Shown in pieces: positions 20,660 through 32,697 of a stretch of DNA of 64,000 nucleotides. Each line of letters opens with the position of its first letter. Positions within the stretch are counted from its first letter, which is position 1. The translations under genes were made by a program, and so were the position numbers. Under the pieces are notes generated by a model. It saw nothing but the letters and a program-made list of their open reading frames with translations. It was not told where the DNA came from and searched no databases. Source of the stretch: Cepaea nemoralis (taxonomy: Eukaryota > Mollusca > Gastropoda > Stylommatophora > Helicidae); assembly GCA_014155875.1 (NCBI GenBank), contig JACEFZ010005600.1, forward strand, positions 1 to 64,000. Direction: 5' to 3'.

Positions 20660-21212
20660 GCCGACATCACAGAACTCTGGACATTACCATATCTACTTCG
20701 TCCTCATCTTCAACAGCCATCGAAGAGTCATGGTACTACTGATATCTGCTGCAGCCTGATTATGTGTCCTTCTGACCTTTCCTCGGAGTACTGAGTTTTG
20801 GCCAGATCCTCTGGTCACTCTCTGCTGCTCCATTCTCTCCAGGCTATGATGATTTATCTGATCTGCACATCCGCATTATGCTCATGATCCCAAAGGGCCC
20901 TGGCAAATTCTGCCTTATCATACACCAATACAACACCCAACGGTGTCAACCCAGTCAATCTGTCCGCCTGCTCGTTTCCCACTACGTCAGCATGTCCTAG
21001 GAAACAGATCCAACATATGCTCTCCATCTGATGTATTTGTGTATTGTATTTTGCATGAAGTATGCCTTCTGAGCTTGCTCTGTGAGTCTGTTACACTCAA
21101 GATATGTGTGTGTTGTTTGTCCTCCAGCCAGCGGAATGCTGCAGCGACTTCCTCCACTTCCATTCTCTCCTCTTCCAATATATCCAAGCACGTACTCTTC
21201 CTCTGCATGTGC
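20660..21212 (-). pseudogene. LINE-M-type RNase H fragment
   Basis: The minus strand encodes MEVEEVAAAFRWLE, LSVTDSQSKL and GHADVVGNEQADRLTG in shifted frames: the E, D and H..D blocks of a LINE RNase H. These are followed by a tail (LERMEQQRVTRGSG) that aligns with the C-terminus of LINE-M at 50271-50473. Several frameshifts; no RT is attached. It is a dead fragment. Confidence 0.75.
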
Positions 21213-21412
21213 GAAATATTTATGAATAATCAGTTACCTAAAAGTTGATATGAAATTGTTTTGTTCTCTTTCAAGCTATTAGAATATCTATTTTGTGGTA
21301 ACAGAAATCTCGAGAGGCAGATCTGTGCATTGTGGAGTGGAATCTGGCTGAGGGATCTCAGCTACAGTCAGGGAGAAAGCCATGTATGAGTAGAATGGAG
21401 CCTGTATATCTA

Positions 21413-21485
21413 CAAGCTCAAGTATGAGGATGGAGGTGGGTGCTACTACTGCAGCTTTGACATAGCTCGCAGGTACTGGAGAAAC
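21413..21485 (+). pseudogene. Tiny LINE RNase H remnant
   Basis: A short + frame reads RMEVGATTAALT, matching the MEVxxVTAAF block of the LINE-M RNase H (compare 49100-49140). Too short to place further. It lies just left of the 75-bp minisatellite. Confidence 0.5.
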
Positions 21486-21550
21486 CTTAGCAAGTCGGTT
21501 CTCAATCCGTTTTGCGCAAAATTTAAAAAAGGACAGATGTAGCTAAAAAT

Positions 21551-23281
21551 AAGTGCCGAGTATAGAAACTTCTCCCTTACAAGGCCCTACATTAATATAC
21601 TACAGGCATCATGCTGGGTTGCGAGCGGTGTTGTGTATAGAAACTTCTCTCTTACAAGGACTTACATTAATATACTACAGGCATCATGCAGGACTGTGAG
21701 CGGTGATGTGAATAGAAACTTCTCCCTTACAAGGCCCTACATTAATATACTACAGGCATCATGCTGGACTGTGAGCGGTGATGTGAATAGAAACTTCTCC
21801 CTTACAAGGCCCTACATTAATATACTACAGGCATCATGCTGGACTGTGAGCGGTGATGTGTATGGAACTTCTCCCTTACAAGGCCCTACATTAATATACT
21901 ACAGGCATCATGCTGGGTTGCGAGCGGTGTTGTGTATAGAAACTTCTCTCTTACAAGGCCCTACATTAATATACTACAGGCATCATGCTGGACTGTGAGC
22001 GGTGATGTGAATAGAAACTTCTCTCTTACAAGGCCCTACATTAATATACTACAGGCATCATGCTGGACTGTGAGCGGTGATGTGTATGGAACTTCTCTCT
22101 TACAAGGCCCTACATTAATATACTACAGGCATCATGCTGGACTGTGAGCGGTGATGTGAATAGAAACTTCTCCCTTACAAGGCCCTACATTAATATACTA
22201 CAGGCATCATGCTGGACTGTGAGCGGTGATGTGAATAGAAACTTCTCCCTTACAAGGCCCTACATTAATATACTACAGGCATCATGCTGGACTGTGAGCG
22301 GTGATGTGAATAGAAACTTCTCCCTTACAAGGCCCTACATTAATATACTACAGGCATCATGCTGGACTGTGAGCGGTGTTGTGTATAGAAACTTCTCTCT
22401 TACAAGGCCGTACATTAATATACTACAGGCATCATGCTGGACTGTGAGCGGTGATGTGAATAGAAACTTCCCCCTTACAAGGCCCTACATTAATATACTA
22501 CAGGCATCATGCTGGACTGTGAGCGGTGATGTGAATAGAAACTTCTCCCTTACAAGGCCCTACATTAATATACTACAGGCATCATGCTGGACTGTGAGCG
22601 GTGATGTGAATAGAAACTTCTCCCTTACAAGGCCCTACATTAATATACTACAGGCATCATGCTGGACTGTGAGCGGTGATGTGAATAGAAACTTCTCCCT
22701 TACAAGGCCCTACATTAATATACTACAGGCATCATGCTGGACTGTGAGCGGTGTTGTGTATAGAAACTTCTCCCTTACAAGGCCCTACATTAATATACTA
22801 CAGGCATCATGCTGGACTGTGAGCGATGATGTGTATGGAACTTCTCCCTTACAAGGCCCTACTATTAATATACTACAGGCATCATGCTGGACTGTGAGCG
22901 GTGTTGTGTATAGAAACTTCTCCCTTACAAGGCCCTACATTAATATACTACAGGCATCATGCTGGACTGTGAGCGGTGATGTGAATAGAAACTTCTCCCT
23001 TACAAGGCCCTACATTAATATACTACAGGCATCATGCTGGACTGTGAGCGATGATGTGTATGGAACTTCTCCCTTACAAGGCCCTACATTAATATACTAC
23101 AGGCATCATGCTGGACTGTGAGCGGTGATGTGTATGGAACTTCTCTCTTACAAGGCCCTACATTAATATACTACAGGCATCATGCTGTGTTACAAGCGGT
23201 GATGTGAATAGAAACTTCTCTCTTACAAGGACTTACATTAATATACTACAGGCATCATGCTAAACTGTGAGCGGTGATGTG
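21551..23281 (+). repeat. 75-bp minisatellite, about 23 units
   Basis: Highly similar units of mostly 75 bp (CTTACAAGGCCCTACATTAA ... CATCATGCTGGACTGTGAGC), with a few 74-bp units. The left flank (CCGAGTATAGAAACTTCTCC) resembles a single copy at 27397-27430, just after the R repeat, so the array seems to have grown from the end of an R-like element. A 325-codon open frame (22144-23121) of 25-residue repeats follows from the period and is not called as a gene. Confidence 0.95.
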
Positions 23282-24109
23282 ATGAGTAGAGTTTACTTCC
23301 CAAGACCTTTCCAGGTACATGTTTTAGACTAGATAGACCCGGTATCCAGGTCTATTTAAACATCCGCCATAATGAGAATTCGAAACCAAGACCAGCGAGC
23401 GTGATAACAGAACTGAAAGGTCTTAGGCTTAAGTCTTATCTGATGTCAGATCTGGAAAATCGAAATCATACTCAAATGTTGAAGTGAATTTGAGAGTCCG
23501 TGTTGTCGACTTATATTATGACCTGTTAAAATTGTGTTGAATATGCCATGTAAAAATTTTGAGTTAAGGTTACTTGAGAAAACCAACTGATAATATTCAA
23601 CAAATGATGCATGCCGGAATGCACATATAAAATGGCTGCGTGAAGACGTCCTTCAGTTGACATTAATCCACATTGGGAATTTCAAATGCTGAAATATCAT
23701 TTGGAGTTTCTTGTTTACTGGAGCTGCGAACAGCGGCCCACAAACTGCCCTAGAAAATATAAATCGACGGGGCACTGTCAGGGGTCTAGATGGGGTTAAT
23801 TATGATTGAAAGACGAGATCTACAGAGTGTAGACAATTATACAACAGTTGAACTGAAACAGACGGCATTTGATAAATCCCAGACAGCCAGTCAAGCCGCT
23901 AGCCAGTGAACACCAGTGATAGACACCCAAGTTGTCCACGAACAAACTCACGATCAAAGTTTAGGTTCTGAATCGAGGACAGAAAGACCCTCATTCAGGT
24001 ACGAGGCAGCTTAAAGATACATCTCACAGTAGACGCACACAGGACGGACATCACATACTTTCATTAAAACCTGGCCGTCTTGAGAGACGATAGTTTGTTA
24101 CATTGTGCT
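23282..24109. other. Unassigned sequence
   Basis: About 830 bp between the minisatellite and LINE F. No ORF or motif was recognised on either strand. Confidence 0.5.
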
Positions 24110-24356
24110 TACACAAGCTCGGTGTGTGACTTATCTGCAATCATTTTCTCCTAGGTCCTTATTCCATTTATGATATGTGCCCTCCATTTAACACGTTCAG
24201 GAGCTACATGCTCCCAATGTGCCTGTTTCAATCATGTACAGCTTACACACATCTCTGTATCTTAGTAGAGGCCGACCCTGAGATCTCTTACCCATCTGTA
24301 ATTCACCAAAAAGATGTCCTTTGATATTCTACCATCATTCGTCTTCCTAACTTGTC

Positions 24357-26049
24357 CTATCCATCTAAGTCTACGAAGACTGAGTATGAAACAAACATCA
24401 CACAACCTGATCTTTCCAATACTTCAGTATTTGTGATTTTGTCTTGCCACTTAATACCAGGTATTCTTCGCAGACACCGCATTTGAAAGCTGTTTAAATG
24501 TTTCTCTTGGTGTGAGTAAGTTGTCCAGGCTTCACTGCCATAACGAAGAGTGCTAAGGACACAGGCTTTATAGACATGCACTTTTGTTTTGGCAGTAAGC
24601 TTCCTGTTCTCACAGACTCTTTTTCTTAACATGTTCATTGGTATTGCTGCATTACCAAATCTGAAGTTGATTTCCTGATCTAAGGATAATTTGCTATTTA
24701 CCTCTGATGCTAGATTTGTAAAATGGTCTACCATCTCTAGTTCGGTGTCGTAAATAAAGATTGATGGTACCCTATGTGTACCTTGTAACATAGTCTGTGT
24801 CTTCGTTTTGCTAATGTTTACACCAAATTAAGAACTAGCATTGGCGAATACAGATGATAGACGTTGTAAATCAAAGTGGGTCGTAACTCTTCTGATGTTG
24901 CACCATCAAACTTGATTACACCCTTCATGCCTGTGTGGAATGATTCCACAATGGACTGAAGAGTTTGTGGGCAGCCAATCTTCTTTGGTGCCTTGAACAG
25001 ACCCTCACGTCCAATCAAATTAGATGCCTTTTCAGATCGATGAAGGCAATAAACAGTTGGTGATTCTGTTCACGGCATGTGTCTTGCATTTGTCACAATG
25101 GGAATATCATACCAATGGCAGACCGATTATGTCGGAAGCCACACTGTGATTCGGGGTAGACTTTATCTCCCAGGACATGAAGTCTGCGCAGAACAATTCA
25201 GGCAGATACTGTCCCAACAAGACACAAAAGTGAGAATCCCCTATAGTTGTTACAGTTACTCCGATCGCCCTTGTTCTTGTACAGTGGTATGATGCTTGAA
25301 TCTTTGAAATCCTGTGGGACTTGTCTTTCTCGCCAGCACTAGTTCTGTTAGTTGGTGGATTTGTAGAGTGAGTGTGTCTTGGCCACTCCTGATAACCTCT
25401 ATTGGAATCCCATCCTTACCTGGGGCCTTGCCAGATGCAAGTTCATTTATAGCACACTTAACTGCTGTTATGGTGGGAAGTGTCCAGGTGGTCAAGAGTT
25501 GGTAGGGCCTCTATGGTGTTTGAGGGCATCATCCGCTAGTTTGGTCTCACTTGATTAAAACTTAAAATAGTGCTCGACCCATCTATCCATCTGTTGTTTC
25601 TTATCAGTGATGATTTCTCCAGTCAAGGTTTTCAGTGGTGCACATCTTTGGATCATTGTACCACAGGCTTTCTTTATCCCTTCATACATGCTTCTGATGT
25701 TTCCCTTATCACTTGCGATTTGAATCGACTCACATAACTTGATCCAATAATCATTCGAACACTGCCTGGCAGCCTTTTGCACATCCCGCCTAGCTTGCTT
25801 CAGCTTGCTGAGAGTGTTACGCGTTGTTCTTTCCTTGTTTCTTAAGAGAACTATCTTCTTTTCATCAATAAAGAGCTGCAGTGTCTGGCTGTTTGCTGCA
25901 AACCAGTCCTGCCTCTTATCGATCCACAGTGCCGCAGACCTATACCGCAGTTGTATAACGAGTTTCCTTAAGTTTACCCAACTTTCCACTTGCTGTACAA
26001 TTTTCTGATGTATCAGCGAAAGCGTCTTCAAGTTGCTGTTGGAACTCAC
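24357..26049 (-). pseudogene. LINE F linker, RT and C-terminal fragments
   Basis: Four separate minus-strand frames represent one original ORF: linker 25555-26049, RT fingers 25256-25495, palm 24818-25018, and thumb/C-terminus 24357-24791. The C-terminal LRRIPGIKWQDKITNTEVLE block is typical of animal endonuclease-RT LINEs. The coding remnant continues weakly to about 24110. Confidence 0.82.
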
Positions 26050-26284
26050 AGCACATATCAGGATCGTGGGTGTTAATAATATTAATCTTGGGGCTAGATA
26101 TGTGTTAAGCTGTGTAGATTCTCTTTGGTATCAGTCTAAACCTTGCAACAACCAAAGAATGATCCGTATCATATTCAGCACTGTGGTAACTTCGAGTTAA
26201 TTATGTTTGGTTCAGATGTTGTCTCCGTGTGATGATTAAATCCATCTGATGCCAATGGCCGAATCTTGAATGTTTCCATGTCAC

Positions 26285-26780
26285 CTATTGCAGCTCATTT
26301 GTTTTATAAAAAAAAGTTAGTAATACATAGGTCTTTCTGGTGCAATGTTCCAGCAGCATTTGCTCATTTTTATTCATGCGACCGATGTTGTATTTTCCAT
26401 GACACACTGGCCATGAACTCGTGTCCTTGCCCACAGGAGCATTGAAATCACCAAGCATATAAATGTAGTCGGATTTTAGAATTGCCATCATCACATTACA
26501 ATCATCAGAGGAAGTGAGTGTCGGTGCATATACAGTTATAATGGTGGCAAAACCACAAGAGGTTGCCAAGCGCAGGGACAATAGTGTTTCATTAACGTTA
26601 AGACGATTGAGTTCGGCATCAATCACAACCGTTTTTCTCACATCGTCAATATTCGTCAGTTCAGATGAAAGTCCTGAAAGTTCTTACGTTTCAGGTTGCA
26701 AGCCGTTGCTTGAGGTTTCTATTTTTATATTTAGTAGTACCCGGTGCATTGGTTTTACAGCCAGCGATACAGATTTTGTT
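26285..26780 (-). pseudogene. LINE F endonuclease fragment
   Basis: The frame at 26285-26641 has LSLRLATSCGFATIITVYAPT and MLGDFNAPVGKDTSSW, the VYAPT and GDFNA motifs of an APE-type endonuclease. The N-terminal N-V-R-T motif lies just upstream in another frame with a nonsense codon. The C-terminal SDH motif was not found intact. Confidence 0.8.
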
Positions 26781-26924
26781 CTAGACCCAAGCACCCAATG
26801 AAGCAGGCTGGCTGCGGCGGATCAGCACCCTATTATTCGGGGGATACCCAGCTTGAGACGGGCGGTAGCTGATTAGTGACGCATGCACGTGTCTCCCACC
26901 GTCAGAGGCAACCCGTGGTGCCAC

Positions 26925-27430
26925 CAGGGATGGAGTTATTGCCTCTCCATAGCACAAAGCCTGGGCTAAATTATAGAGACCATGTGTTGCCCATGCAGCA
27001 TGACCCCTCTCTCGGCCTGCCTAGTTCACGCCAGAGGAAAGGTACACCAATACATCTGGAACAAGACAAGCTGCAGAAGCTATCGGATCAGCAAAGCAAT
27101 ACTCTAACTGTCCGCCTGTCGGAGCTTCGATCCTAGACCAGCTGCCAACCAAGGCTTAATGCCTGGTCTGCATTGTCATGACATTTTGTCTTTAGGTTGC
27201 ATTTCGTCGCACCAGGATAAGGCTTGTACCCTCTCAATTTGCGTTCTTTCGCCCGAAGCTGTTGGCACAATGTGGCGTGTCAGGATTTGTAAGGTCGCCC
27301 AACAATCGGCTCTAACAGAAAGCAGGTAGAACCGACTACTGTGATACGGTAGCTCAGTTATATCTGATTAAGTCCTGACACACAAATGAGTAGAGTACCG
27401 AGTATAGAGGCACCTCCCTTACAAGGCCCT
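26925..27430 (+). repeat. Repeat R, second copy with single 83-bp unit
   Basis: Matches the R parts at 2585-2635 and 14423-14822. It contains only one 83-bp-type unit (about 27298-27382; ACAGAAAGCAGG, ACGGTAGCTCAGT). Downstream, GAGTATAGAGGCACCTCCCTTACAAGGCCC-like sequence (27397-27427) corresponds to one unit of the 75-bp array at 21551. It lies directly upstream (minus-strand sense) of LINE F. Confidence 0.85.
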
Positions 27431-27870
27431 TTCAAATAGACACAGTCAGCCAACTTCCCACATCATAAAACTATTCTTAGGTGGCAGTAGATTACTATTA
27501 CGTGGACGTTAGTGTGTAAGTGCTAGCCAGAATGAGCAATGGAAAGTTCCAGTAATCGATGTAAGTGTTAACTGACTCAGTGCCATACAAAAGGTAGGTT
27601 TGGACCAAACATGGTACACAATCAAATAAACAAATATTATAATGTAAATTTCCATTCACTGAGCAATACAATTGCAGAAGATACCACAAAGCAAAACAAA
27701 CAACAGGATAACCCTAGAATAGCGATATATCGTCCTTCTGTCCAAACCGTCGGCAGCTGTGCTTGGAACGCGGTATACGAGGTTACGAATCGCGTTAGCT
27801 AGCCCTTCGCCACAAATGCTGGCCCAGGAACGATGCATATTCTCAAAAATGTTGCTTTAAATTGTTTGCT
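27431..27870. other. Unassigned sequence
   Basis: About 440 bp without a recognisable gene, element end or repeat match. Confidence 0.5.
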
Positions 27871-27876
27871 GGTGTT

Positions 27877-28232
27877 GTGACTTCATCTCTTAGTGTTGTG
27901 ATGTCAGCTCTTAGTGTTGTGACATCAGCTCTTAGTGTTGTGACGTCAGCTCTTAGTGATGTAACGTCAGCTTTTAGTTTTGTGACGTCAGCTCTTAGTG
28001 ATGTAACGTCAGTTCTTAGTGTTGTGACGTCAGTGATTAGTGTTGTGACGTCACTGATTAGTGTTGTGACGTCATCTCATAGTGTTGTGACGTCAGCTCT
28101 TAGTGTTGCGACGTCAGTTTTTAGTGTTGTGACGTCATCTCTTAGTGTTGTGACGTCAGCTCTTAGTGTTGTGACGTCAGTGATTAGTGTTGTGACGTCA
28201 CTGATTAGTGTTGTGACGTCATCTCTTAGACG
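27877..28232. repeat. 21-bp tandem array with CRE palindromes
   Basis: About 17 tandem units of 21 bp (AGCTCTTAGTGTTGTGACGTC). Eleven units carry a perfect TGACGTCA, the first at 27941-27948 and the last at 28214-28221. Others carry one-base variants (TGACATCA, TAACGTCA, TGATGTCA). All perfect copies are in phase with the 21-bp period. The open frame of VVTSALS repeats on the + strand follows from the period. Confidence 0.93.
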
Positions 28233-28593
28233 TCATCTGCATTGCTCTGGCCTGTCTACGTCTGAGACCTGTGGGTTAGTAAGGCCCGCTAGCCACTGCT
28301 CCACAGCGGTCCCCAAATAAATGAAACGGGATAGGTTAAAGTAACCAACTATGTGAGAATGGGTTAATGCAGGGGTGGGCAAACTACGGCCCGCGGGCCG
28401 CATGTAACCCGCCACCTGATTTTATGCGGCCCGCGAGGGCATTTAGGAATAACAATGTTTACTTCGTTTTTAAATTATTTTGTTGAATTTTAAAGAATTT
28501 CTTGTACCGTTATGATTGTTTCAACATATTTTATAAGATTTCTTTCTAATTATCAAAGTTTGTAAACAGTCCTTGGCCTTCGTAATGTAATGC

Positions 28594-28718
28594 TTCTTCT
28601 TCTTCTTCTTCTTCTTCTTCTTCTTCTTCTTCTTCTTCTTCTTCTTCTTCTTCTTCTTCTTCTTCTTCTTCTTCTTCTTCTTCTTCTTCTTCTTCTTCTT
28701 CTTCTTCTCCTTCTTCTT
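28594..28718. repeat. (TTC)n microsatellite, LINE-D tail
   Basis: About 40 TTC units, directly continuous with the 3' end of the minus-strand LINE-D. The same junction sequence (GAACGAAAGAAGAA in LINE sense) occurs at the 3' end of the LINE-D at 60566. Confidence 0.9.
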
Positions 28719-28838
28719 TCGTTCGCCTTAAATACTATAACTGCAATATTGCCTCTTGTGTGAATTTAACTGTCCTTTTTAGTTCACTCAGCAGTCCATA
28801 GAGTTTATCTTCCACTGTCGTCTCTCTTGGCCAGAAGA

Positions 28839-29574
28839 TTAGCCTAGACATGTTGTAATTTGGGCAGTCTTTGAGTATGTGTTCTGTTGTTGCGACGATA
28901 ATCCACACGTGCACATGGCTGATTCACCAATCTTGAATCTTGTATACATGTGTTTGCGTAATCTATTGTGTCCTGTTCTGAGGAGCAGAATAATAACTTG
29001 ATCTGGTCTGTCCATAACGTGGTAGTCGTCTTGAGCAGGTTTTGGTGGCTTTCTGACTGATTTGATCATTCTTTTCGTTTGGTGGTAACGGGCACATCAG
29101 GTTGTTCTTTTGCTCCTTCCTTAGCCAATCTATCAGTTCTGTCGTTTCCGGGTACTCCACAGTGGGATGGTATCCACTGTATGGTGACCTTATGCTGGCT
29201 GCTAAGTTCAGAAAGTAGTGTCCTTAATACTGGCAATTTCCAAGACATCATTTCGTTTTCGTTGAGGTGAGTTTCTTGAAAGCAATATACGATTACATTT
29301 TCTCGGTCCAAGATGTGTCTAGTTCTATTGTTTTGTTGCTGAATCCCTCCGCATTCCAGTGCATTAGTTTTAGTCTTTGTTTGGTATGGCCAGACGCTCT
29401 ATTCTCAGGTCCCCTGGCTCCACAGGACATCTGAGAAGGACCTTCAGTAGTTGTGGTTGGACTCTTTCGAGACATATGGCCCGGCACTGCACCTGCCTGG
29501 GGGTCCAAAGTAGGGCGAGCACCTGTAACATTTAGCATTAGTCGACATATTTCATTGCGCGTGATTGGTGGCAT
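28839..29574 (-). pseudogene. LINE-D fused endonuclease-start/RNase H remnant
   Basis: Three overlapping minus-strand frames. 29293-29574 is the N-terminal part of the ORF (MPPITRNEICRLM ... KLMHWNAEG), the start of an APE endonuclease. 29066-29311 carries the deletion junction into RNase H (IQWIPSHCGVPGNDRTDRLA). 28839-29069 is the post-RNase H C-terminus, with C/H residues (MYTRFKIGESAMCTCGL). It cannot encode RT. Confidence 0.78.
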
Positions 29575-30271
29575 CCTGATTTCTGTGGTGCGCCTCCTGG
29601 CTGGTTGCCTCTTTATTCAGCACCTTTCCTTTGCTAGAGCAGACTGTGGTCTTACTCGAGTTTAGGTTATAAGCACGCACACACATGTCTGCGCATGCAC
29701 GTACGAGCATACACATCTAGAGCGTTCTGTATATTTCTCGGCGCCAGTGACTCGCCGCCGCCCCTTCTCATGTTAGTTAAAACAGTTCCGCCACGAGAAG
29801 GCCAGAAGTTGGACTTCTGCTGCATAGGTGATGAATGCACGAGCCATTAGGATATTTATGCAAGGTCGAGCGCTCACCCAACCCAGCCCCTGGCTACATA
29901 CAGCAACATTTGGAACCATGTTATGCTAAAATGCGAATTTATCGATTTATATAGAGAAATATTTATCGACATGAAAAATTTAATAAGGATGATTTTTATG
30001 AAAAACAGATATTTCTCCGGTGAATAAAATGATTTATTTTGCAAGAAAATTTTACATTTAAAAGTCGTTTGCTGTTTTAAATTATTTCCACATTTACAAT
30101 GTTCAAATTAATTTATTTGTTGTAGTAGTCTTGATATATTTCTGAAATTTATTCTGAGTTTACTGCTTATTTTCCGAATATTTTATTTTCACACACAGCC
30201 GGAAGTAGGTTTTGTTTCATTTCCGTTTTAAAGTTTTGTACAGTTCTAACTGTTCGAATTTTATTTAAAAA

Positions 30272-32122
30272 ATGAGTGTCAATAACAAACGTAAGATTGA
30301 AGATGAATGCCGTGTTTTTAATTATGAATGGAAAACTAAGTACTGTTTTATAAAAGTTGGTAGCAAATCAGTTTGCTTGCTGTGTCGTGAGTCAGTGGCT
30401 GTCTTCAAGGAGTACAATTTAAAAAAGACATTATCAAAAAAAAATATTCCGATTTCGGATACAATCTAACAACCGAAGGGAGGGAAAGGAAATGCCTTGA
30501 GTTGGTGAAAAATATTGGAGAAACAGTAAACTGTTTTCACTAAACAGTCTTGAATTCAAGATGCTGCAACTGAAGCTAGTCTTGTGCTGTCACACAGAAT
30601 TGTAAAACAGAACAGGCCATTTTCTGATGGCGAGTTCATCAAGGAATGTTTGCTAGATGCAGCAAACATTATGTGCCCAGAACCCCACCCCCCCCCCCCC
30701 CAAAGAAAAAAAAAACACACAGATTACTTTATCCAGGAGAACTGTGGTCAGACGTGTTGATAAGATAAGTGACAATGTTATGCATAAACTTCAAGATGCA
30801 AGTAAACAATTTTTGTGGTAGTCTCTTTCATTGGATGAGAGTACCGATGTACATGATACTGTCCAATTATTGATATTTATATGTAGAATTAACACTTCTT
30901 TCAAACTCACTGAAGAGATATTGAGTGTTGAGTCACTCAAAGACACAACCACAGACATGATATATTCAATGCTTTTACTAACTGTATTTAAAGAACTGGG
31001 TTAGTTCGGAACAAGATGGCAAGTGTTACAACTGACGGGCTCGTGCTTTGACTGGAAAAAATGTAGGTCTGGTAAAGTTGATAAGTGATATGATTAACGC
31101 AGAATATACAGACCACACATTATTACCACTTCACTGTGTGATTCATCACGAAAGTCTGTGAAAAACTGATTTGAATATCTAGCATGTTATTGACCCAGTT
31201 GTCAGTGTCATCAACCTCATCAGATCAAGAGGACTTAATCACAGACAGTTCAAGTCATTACTTGACGATTTGGAAACTGAACAATCCGATGTCCTGTACC
31301 ACACCAGTGTCGATGGCTGAGTCTCGGCAAGGTGTTGAGGCGAGTGTGGGAACTCAGAGAAGAAATAGTGATGTTCCTAGAGATGAAGGGCATTGAATGT
31401 GACTTTAATACTAATATTGTCAATAAAGAGTGATATTTAGACTTTATGTTTGCCATTGAAATTATGGAAAAGTTAAATGAACTGAATTGAAAAACTTCAC
31501 GGCAATGGTGTGTTCGCACATGAATTGTATGTACATGTAAAATAATTTCAGGCAAAACTCTCACTGTACTCCAGACAAGAAAGTGAAAAACAGGTTTTGT
31601 CACTTCCCTTTGCTGAAATAAGAAACAATTTCTGGTAAAATGACTGAAAAGTACAAAGCCCAATTAGATGCATTGACTGAAGAATTTGGATGGAGATTCC
31701 ACAATTTCAAGATCTTAGAGCCACAGTTCAATATACTCAGTTCCCCTTTTAGTGCAGAAGCTGACATAGTCACAGAGAACATACTGTTGGATCTGCTTGA
31801 CTTACAAGCAGATCATGACCTGAAAGAGAAATTCAAGTCAGATGGTTTGATGGATCTTTATCAAATCGAATCATTTCCCAATTTGAAAAACTTTGCAGCT
31901 AAACTGTTATCATTGTTTGGGTCAACATTCATTTGCGAACAAGGATTTTCTTGCTTGAAGATCAACAAATCTAAGAATAGGTCTTCATTGTCTGACTGCA
32001 ACTTGCACGCTGTCATGCGAATTTCACCAAGTAAACTTGCTCCGGGTTTCAAGAATATTGTCAAAAATTGCAAGCCGTTACACATATCTCAATATAAATC
32101 AACAATTGTAGTGACAGTGTAG
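30272..32122 (+). pseudogene. hAT transposase pseudogene
   Basis: 30272-30469 begins MSVNNKRKIEDECR and contains the first half of a BED-type zinc finger (SVCLLCRESVAVFKEYNLK). The frame is lost in an A-rich run, where the His residues follow in another frame. The middle part has many stops, with pieces such as ALTGKNVGLVKLI. 31640-32122 carries the hAT C-terminal dimerisation region (FPNLKNFAAKLLSLFGSTF, CEQGFSCLKINKSKNRSSL). In life it would excise and reinsert the transposon; this copy cannot. Confidence 0.88.
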
Positions 32123-32565
32123 TCGGTTTGTCTAAATTAAAGCCATTGATAGATAATGTTTAAAAAAAAAATTGTTATAATAAGAAATTGTAAAATCTTG
32201 TTAACAAATTAGTAAAAGTTTTTGTCCATATTGTAAAATATTATGTATAAGTGTATATGTAAAATAAAATTGCAATAATTAGTTATTTATACTGTTTAAT
32301 AACCTATACATGATTCATAATTATTTATTGTGATAGGTAGCTGTAAAAAAAGTTGACATAATATATATGCAGACCCCCAATAGCTTTACATTTGTCAATG
32401 TGACCCTGCGCACAAAATGTTTGCCCTCCCCTGGGGTAAAATAATGAATACGAGAGAACAGTCACGTACACACAATGGATATCCCACGGGTTTACCCTAT
32501 GTACAATGACGTGGCTCGTTATCACTGATAACAAACAGATAACACCAACTGGGCTGCCACTATTA

Positions 32566-32697
32566 TTTGTGTGTGTGTGTGTGCGTGTGTGTGTGTGTGT
32601 GCGTGTGAGTGTTTGTGTGTGTGCGTGTGGGTGTGTGTGAGTGTGTGCGTGTGTATGTGTGTGTGTGTGTGCATGTGTGTGTGTGTGTGTGTGTGGG
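32566..32697. repeat. (GT)n microsatellite
   Basis: About 130 bp of GT repeats with GC and GA interruptions, followed by a G run. It lies 130 bp right of the hAT end. Open frames of Thr/His repeats over it are period artefacts. Confidence 0.95.

Larger units (their letters stand above)
24110..26800 (-). mobile_element. LINE F, nearly full-length but decayed endonuclease-RT element
   Basis: On the minus strand the domains run in order. An endonuclease start (QRLAT-stop-NVRTF near 26720, then ITVYAPTL and YMLGDFNAPVGKD at 26285-26641) is followed by the linker (KRQDWFAAN ... MDRWVEHYF, 25555-26049). Then come RT fingers (ASGKAPGKDGIP, 25256-25495), a palm fragment (GREGLFKAPKKIGC ... GVIKFDGATSE, 24818-25018) and the C-terminus (GSEAWTTYSHQEKHLNSFQM, 24357-24791). 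Many stops and frameshifts. The catalytic YADD region, expected near 24795, is degraded. No RNase H. Confidence 0.85.
28594..29920 (-). mobile_element. LINE-D copy with large internal deletion
   Basis: A minus-strand copy with a (TTC)n block at 28594-28718, which is a (GAA)n tail in its own sense. RNase H C-terminus and 3' end occupy about 28719-29230. A 29066-29311 frame joins the endonuclease start (VIVYCFQETHLNENEM) directly to late RNase H (SWKLPVLRTLLSE ... HCGVPGNDRTDRLAKEG). The ORF start lies at 29293-29574 (LKLMHWNAEGFSNKT). Both ends are kept while RT is deleted. The 5' limit near 29920 is uncertain. Confidence 0.75.
28370..32433 (+). mobile_element. hAT (Charlie-like) DNA transposon, decayed
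   Basis: Terminal inverted repeats: CAGGGGTGGGCAAAC at 28370-28384, and the complement of CAGGGGAGGGCAAAC at 32419-32433, with one mismatch over 15 bp. The left end continues with GGCCCGCGGGCC, usual in this hAT group. The adjoining 8-bp sequences (GGTTAATG and GGGTAAAA) match only partly. A transposase pseudogene lies in the right half. The left half is filled by a LINE-D insertion with a long (TTC)n tail. Confidence 0.88.

Noticed and set aside
21551..23281. CRISPR-like array
   Set aside because: Units are contiguous minisatellite repeats without unique spacers, and the genome is eukaryotic.
28362..32441. Clean 8-bp target duplication for the large hAT
   Set aside because: GGTTAATG and GGGTAAAA match at only about five of eight positions, so it is not claimed as intact.
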